Of a stretch of 8,751 nt of DNA, positions 6,127 to 8,751 are shown piece by piece. Position 1 is the stretch's first letter; each line of letters starts with the position of its first letter. The notes under the pieces were generated by a model. It saw nothing but the letters and a program-made list of their open reading frames with translations, made no database searches and was not told the DNA's origin. The stretch is from Bryobacterales bacterium. Lineage in GTDB: Bacteria > Acidobacteriota > Terriglobia > Bryobacterales > Bryobacteraceae. The stretch is from contig PKYZ01000659.1 in the NCBI GenBank assembly GCA_003132865.1, forward strand, positions 1 through 8,751. The letters are read 5' to 3'. Both the position numbers and the translations under genes were made by a program.

Positions 6127-7467
6127 ATGGGGACCATGATTGGGCATAAAGATTCGCGCCGGCTTTGGAAACTGCCACCCTTTGCCGCGTTTGGACTGCT
6201 AACTTTATTCTCAGCTCAAACCGTCTCCGCGTATTCCGTTCTCACCCACGAAGCCATTATCGATTCCACTTGGGATAGTGCGATTAAGCCCCTGCTCCTG
6301 AAGCGGTTTCCCGCTTCCACCCAGGATGAGTTGACGCAGGCGCACGCCTACGCCTACGGAGGAAGCATCATTCAGGATTTAGGCTATTATCCATTCGGCA
6401 GCAAGTTCTACAGCGATTTAACGCATTATGTCCGGAGCGGCGACTTTATTCTGAACCTGATTCGCGAGTCGCAAGACCTCGACGAGTATGCATTCGCGCT
6501 GGGCAGCCTGGCGCATTACGCGTCCGACAACAATGGCCATCGCATGGCCGTGAACGTCTCGGTGCCGCTGATCTACCCGAAGCTTCGCTTGAAATTCGGA
6601 AATTCGATAACGTATGCGGACGACCCCTTCTCGCACACCAAGACAGAGTTTGGATTCGATGTATTTCAGGCCGCGAAAAGCCGCTATGCTTCGGATGCTT
6701 ACAAAGGTTTTATCGGCTTTCAAGTCGCAAAACCCGTGCTCCAGCGGGCCTTTCTGGACACCTATGGAATCAGAATCGAGCAGGTATTCTTCAACATCGA
6801 TCTTTCGATCGGATCGTACCGGCGGGCGGTCGGGACATTCCTTCCGGCCCTGACCAAAGTCGCGTGGCAAATCAAGAGCCAGGAGATCAGGAAGGATGCC
6901 CCCGGAATCACCCGCAAGAAATTCCTCTACAATCTGTCTCGCTCCAGCTATGAAAAGAACTGGGGCGCCACTTATCAACGGCCGAGTATCAAGTCGAGAA
7001 TGCTGGCGGCCTTCTTCCGCATCGTGCCGAGAGTAGGCCCATTCAAGGCGCTGGCGTTTAAGAGGCTGACACCGGAGACCGAAAAGTTGTACATGGCCAG
7101 CTTCAACGCGTCGATCGACCGGTATCGCGAGTCGCTGGCCGCCGTGGGTAGCGGCCGGCTTAGCCTGCCCAATGACAATATCGATGTGGGAGAAGTCACC
7201 AAAGCAGGCAAATACAAGCTGACTGACGCGGCGTACGCGAAACTGGTGCACAAGTTGGACGGTCACTACACAGATATGCCGCAAGACCTGCGGCGCGATA
7301 TTCTCGCTTTCTACCAGGACCTCAGCCTTCCTATCGCGACCAAGACCAACGAAAGCGAGTGGGCACGGCTGCAGGAGGAACTCAATCACCTGGAAGCCAT
7401 AAACCACGACCTTGCAGCGGCGAGCTCCAAAGTGTCTGCCGCGTCTAGCGCGCCTATTGCCAAATGA
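6127..7467 (+). CDS. Zinc-dependent phospholipase C-like exported protein (446 aa)
   Basis: Matches the Zn_dep_PLPC fold by its ligand pattern: SVLTHEAI (His41), AHAYAYGGSIIQDLGYYPFGSK (His73, Asp84), DLTHYVRSGDF (His100, Asp106), then ALGSLAHYASDNNGH (His130, Asp134, His138). These are spaced as in bacterial zinc phospholipase C and S1/P1-like enzymes. A signal peptide ends around VSA/YSV (35/36); in the bacterial family the processed N terminus itself often contributes a ligand. The remaining 300 residues are charged, mostly helical and unrecognised, and longer than in classic phospholipase C. The start is set at 6127 (GGAAG upstream, one base after the previous stop); ATG 6136 is an alternative. 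It overlaps the following gene by 4 bp. The likely substrate is a phospholipid or phosphoester outside the cytoplasm; substrate is inference. Confidence 0.8.
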   Translation: MGTMIGHKDSRRLWKLPPFAAFGLLTLFSAQTVSAYSVLTHEAIIDSTWDSAIKPLLLKRFPASTQDELTQAHAYAYGGSIIQDLGYYPFGSKFYSDLTHYVRSGDFILNLIRESQDLDEYAFALGSLAHYASDNNGHRMAVNVSVPLIYPKLRLKFGNSITYADDPFSHTKTEFGFDVFQAAKSRYASDAYKGFIGFQVAKPVLQRAFLDTYGIRIEQVFFNIDLSIGSYRRAVGTFLPALTKVAWQIKSQEIRKDAPGITRKKFLYNLSRSSYEKNWGATYQRPSIKSRMLAAFFRIVPRVGPFKALAFKRLTPETEKLYMASFNASIDRYRESLAAVGSGRLSLPNDNIDVGEVTKAGKYKLTDAAYAKLVHKLDGHYTDMPQDLRRDILAFYQDLSLPIATKTNESEWARLQEELNHLEAINHDLAAASSKVSAASSAPIAK

Positions 7468-8231
7468 GCGATGAATCGAGCCTCGCCTCGCAAGTCCGCT
7501 GGTGGGCGGTCGCGTGGGTGCTGGCGGCGGTCCCGGCGGCGACCGCTCAAGGCGGCAAGCAAATCGCTGGGCTGATCCCGACGCTCACGGTCGTCTCCGT
7601 GGCGCCGTCCAGCGGTGAAATCCTTGCCAGGCTCGAGAGCGAGAATAATAGACGTCATGTCCTGCTGAAGGAGTATTCGGGTTCGCGGCAATACACGCTG
7701 CAAAACGAGCGGTTCGGCAAACAGGCGGCGGTGGCTGTGCTCATGAGTTACCGCCAGGTGGAAGGCGAGCGCTATACCGTGTTGACGCGATCCGGGTCGG
7801 ACAGGCTCGGCGGCATAATCGATAAGGTGCTCGCGTCCGAGGCAGGCGCAAGCTTACCGCCGGAGAATGCCCGCCACGAGATTACTTCCGCGAACTATCG
7901 GGTTCGTCTGCTCGGAACCGAACTTGCAGCGGGGCGAAGCTGCTATGTCCTGGAGCTGGCGCCCAGGATCAAGAACCGGCTCCTGATCGTCGGGAAAGCC
8001 TGGGTGGATGCCGGCAGCTACGCCGTGGTGCGGATTGAAGGCCAATTCGCGGCCACCCTTTCCATATTGATCGGCGCGCCCCGCATTAGCGAAGAATTCG
8101 TCGAAGTGCGCGGTTTCTGGCTACCCGGGCACGTGCGATCGGTTACGTCCAGTTTCCTGCTTGGCCCGACCGAACTGGACATTCTTTTCTCGAACTACCA
8201 GCTCGATCAGGATTCAGCTTCGCTACGGTGA
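7464..8231 (+). CDS. LolA-like periplasmic outer-membrane lipoprotein-sorting protein (255 aa)
   Basis: The start ATG overlaps the upstream stop as ATGA, indicating translational coupling; no separate ribosome-binding site is needed or evident. Signal peptide about 1-28 (WAVAWVLAAVPAATA, cleavage before Gln29). The mature part resembles the LolA/LolB/RseB-type half-barrel in its strand-rich pattern: ILARLESENNRRHVLLKEYSGSRQYTLQNERFGKQA, NYRVRLLGTELAAGRSCYVLELAPRI, GKAWVDAGSYAVVRIEGQ, then RGFWLPGHVRSVTSS and ELDILFSNYQL. The motifs 'xYVLExxPR', 'WVDxxxxxVVRxEG' and 'FWLPxxxxSV' are typical of this family. Members carry lipoproteins or lipids between membranes. Placed directly after a phospholipase C-like gene, a role in handling lipid or lipoprotein at the envelope is plausible; the cargo is unknown. 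Confidence 0.78.
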   Translation: MSDESSLASQVRWWAVAWVLAAVPAATAQGGKQIAGLIPTLTVVSVAPSSGEILARLESENNRRHVLLKEYSGSRQYTLQNERFGKQAAVAVLMSYRQVEGERYTVLTRSGSDRLGGIIDKVLASEAGASLPPENARHEITSANYRVRLLGTELAAGRSCYVLELAPRIKNRLLIVGKAWVDAGSYAVVRIEGQFAATLSILIGAPRISEEFVEVRGFWLPGHVRSVTSSFLLGPTELDILFSNYQLDQDSASLR

Positions 8232-8270
8232 ATGGCGTCCCGCGGCGCCTCGTGCGCTGTCAAAGGCCGG

Positions 8271-8462
8271 TCATCGCGGGATCCGGAAACTGGTTACATT
8301 CCCCCACAATCCGGTCGCTTGCAACAGCCAGACGCAGACGACAACAACTACCAAGACATTCAGAATCGTTTTGATACTTGAGGCCATGGGAATGTACCGG
8401 TTGATCAGGTACAACGCCACCCCGACTATAATCAACACAACGACAAGATTCAGCAAAGGCAT
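8271..8462 (-). CDS. Thivi_2564 family small membrane protein (63 aa)
   Basis: The translation MPLLNLVVVLIIVGVALYLI, then NRYIPMASSIKTILNVLVVV, then VVCVWLLQATGLWGN is characteristic of the Thivi_2564 family: a first transmembrane helix, the conserved NRYIPM...IKxILNV loop, and a second helix ending in WLL...GL. It is close to the usual family length (about 50-60) with a short extra C terminus. AAGGAG lies seven bases before the ATG. It is convergent with the four-gene run, with only 39 bases between the stops and no clear terminator there. A copy of the tandem-dyad element lies 142 bases upstream. Family function is unknown; it should sit in the inner membrane. Confidence 0.82.
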   Translation of the reverse strand: MPLLNLVVVLIIVGVALYLINRYIPMASSIKTILNVLVVVVVCVWLLQATGLWGNVTSFRIPR

Positions 8463-8513
8463 TTTCTTGCTCCTTCAATCCAGGATGGTGCAATCCGTTG
8501 CCCAATGCTCGGG

Positions 8514-8531
8514 CGGCGAGTAAGCTCGCCG
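8514..8531. repeat. Perfect hairpin in the leader of the Thivi_2564-type gene
   Basis: cggcgag and ctcgccg form a 7-bp perfect stem with a 4-base loop. It lies 51 bases upstream of the start codon at 8462, within the inferred 5' leader, and could act in the transcript or as a DNA site. No T-run follows on either strand, so an intrinsic terminator is unlikely. Confidence 0.55.
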
Positions 8532-8549
8532 TGGAAGGCTATGGGAGCG

Positions 8550-8581
8550 CGGGCTTGGCTCGTGGAGGAGCCGGGCTTGGC
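8550..8581. repeat. Direct 10-bp repeats around a small inverted repeat
   Basis: On the minus strand GCCAAGCCCG occurs at 8581-8572 and again at 8559-8550. Between and across them, GGCTC and GAGCC form a 5-bp stem (8557-8561 with 8568-8572). The block lies just downstream of the CATAAG putative -10 of copy 3. Its role is unknown. Confidence 0.5.
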
Positions 8582-8582
8582 G

Positions 8583-8638
8583 CTTATGTGCGGTTCCCAG
8601 CAAACGACCGGCGCTCGTCAAATGATCGAATGTGGTCA
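8583..8638 (-). promoter_or_regulatory. Tandem-dyad operator and putative promoter, copy 3 (upstream of the Thivi_2564-type gene)
   Basis: Minus strand: box A TGACCACATTCGATCA (8638-8623), 2-bp spacer, box B TGACGAGCGCCGGTCG (8620-8605). Spacing is identical to the other two copies, while the dyads are less perfect. CATAAG at 8588-8583 is a plausible -10, 120 bases before the start codon. The stretch between box B and the -10-like sequence is about 30 bases shorter than in copies 1 and 2. Confidence 0.6.
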
Positions 8639-8688
8639 AATTGGTTCGCCGCCCGGCTTCCACGGGCTTCCGGCATCGCAATCGATGG

Positions 8689-8714
8689 AAACCGCTCCCT
8701 GACGGTCGCGGCTC
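8689..8714. repeat. Partial copy of the dispersed repeat found at 1544-1568
   Basis: aaaccg followed, after 8 bases, by cggtcgcggctc. The same two blocks occur at 1544-1568 with a 7-base gap. Here the inverted half that would make a hairpin is absent. No gene is visible from 8639 to the window end. Confidence 0.45.
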
Positions 8715-8751
8715 AGTAAGCCTTGCGAAATCAACGCGACTGTTACCGAGC

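Noticed and set aside
6418..7407. 329-residue minus-strand open frame
   Set aside because: Antisense to the phospholipase-like gene, which has its ligand motifs and signal peptide; the reverse frame shows no family features.
8232..8300. Possible bidirectional terminator between the convergent genes
   Set aside because: Only a 7-bp inverted match (tcccgcg/cgcggga) separated by a long loop was found, without a T-run.

Overview
The window looks like chromosomal DNA of an acidobacterium, most likely of the Solibacter/Bryobacter type. This is inferred from moderately high GC and from several protein types I associate with that group: a secreted protein with an LPxTA-type C-terminal tail, a Zn-dependent phospholipase C-like protein followed by a LolA-like protein, and a small CxH/CxxC zinc-ribbon protein. 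No rRNA, tRNA or CRISPR array was seen.

Layout. (1) 1-1570, minus strand: a decayed mobile segment. Two tandem tyrosine recombinases, fused in frame and carrying frameshifts, run off the left edge; upstream of them is a start-less helix-turn-helix fragment and a GC-rich hairpin repeat. (2) 1598-4442, minus strand: a probable three-gene unit in the order secreted LPxTA-tailed protein (3714-4442), malic/malolactic-family enzyme (1900-3636) and small zinc-ribbon protein (1598-1888). (3) 4443-5011: a divergent intergenic region that reads as regulatory DNA. (4) 5012-8231, plus strand: a tightly packed four-gene run encoding a small membrane protein, a secreted protein with an N-terminal 8-residue repeat, a Zn-dependent phospholipase C-like protein and a LolA-like periplasmic protein. 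The last two overlap by 4 bp. (5) 8271-8462, minus strand: a 63-residue Thivi_2564-type membrane protein, convergent with the run, followed by its upstream region to the window end.

The most striking signal is regulatory. A 34-bp element made of two tandem 16-bp dyads (TGACY-N6-GGTCA, 2 bp apart) occurs three times, each pointing at a gene: upstream of the LPxTA protein (4623-4656, minus), upstream of the four-gene run (4801-4834, plus) and upstream of the Thivi_2564-type gene (8605-8638, minus). In each case a CATA/TATA-like sequence lies about 120-130 nt before the start codon. This suggests one regulator controls three transcription units that mostly encode envelope or exported proteins, and so an uncharacterised envelope-related regulon.

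A second notable point is that the malic enzyme keeps its metal- and NAD-binding motifs but lacks the usual catalytic tyrosine (Asn in its place) and has CHPA where the family has SNPT. It may be inactive or of altered specificity.
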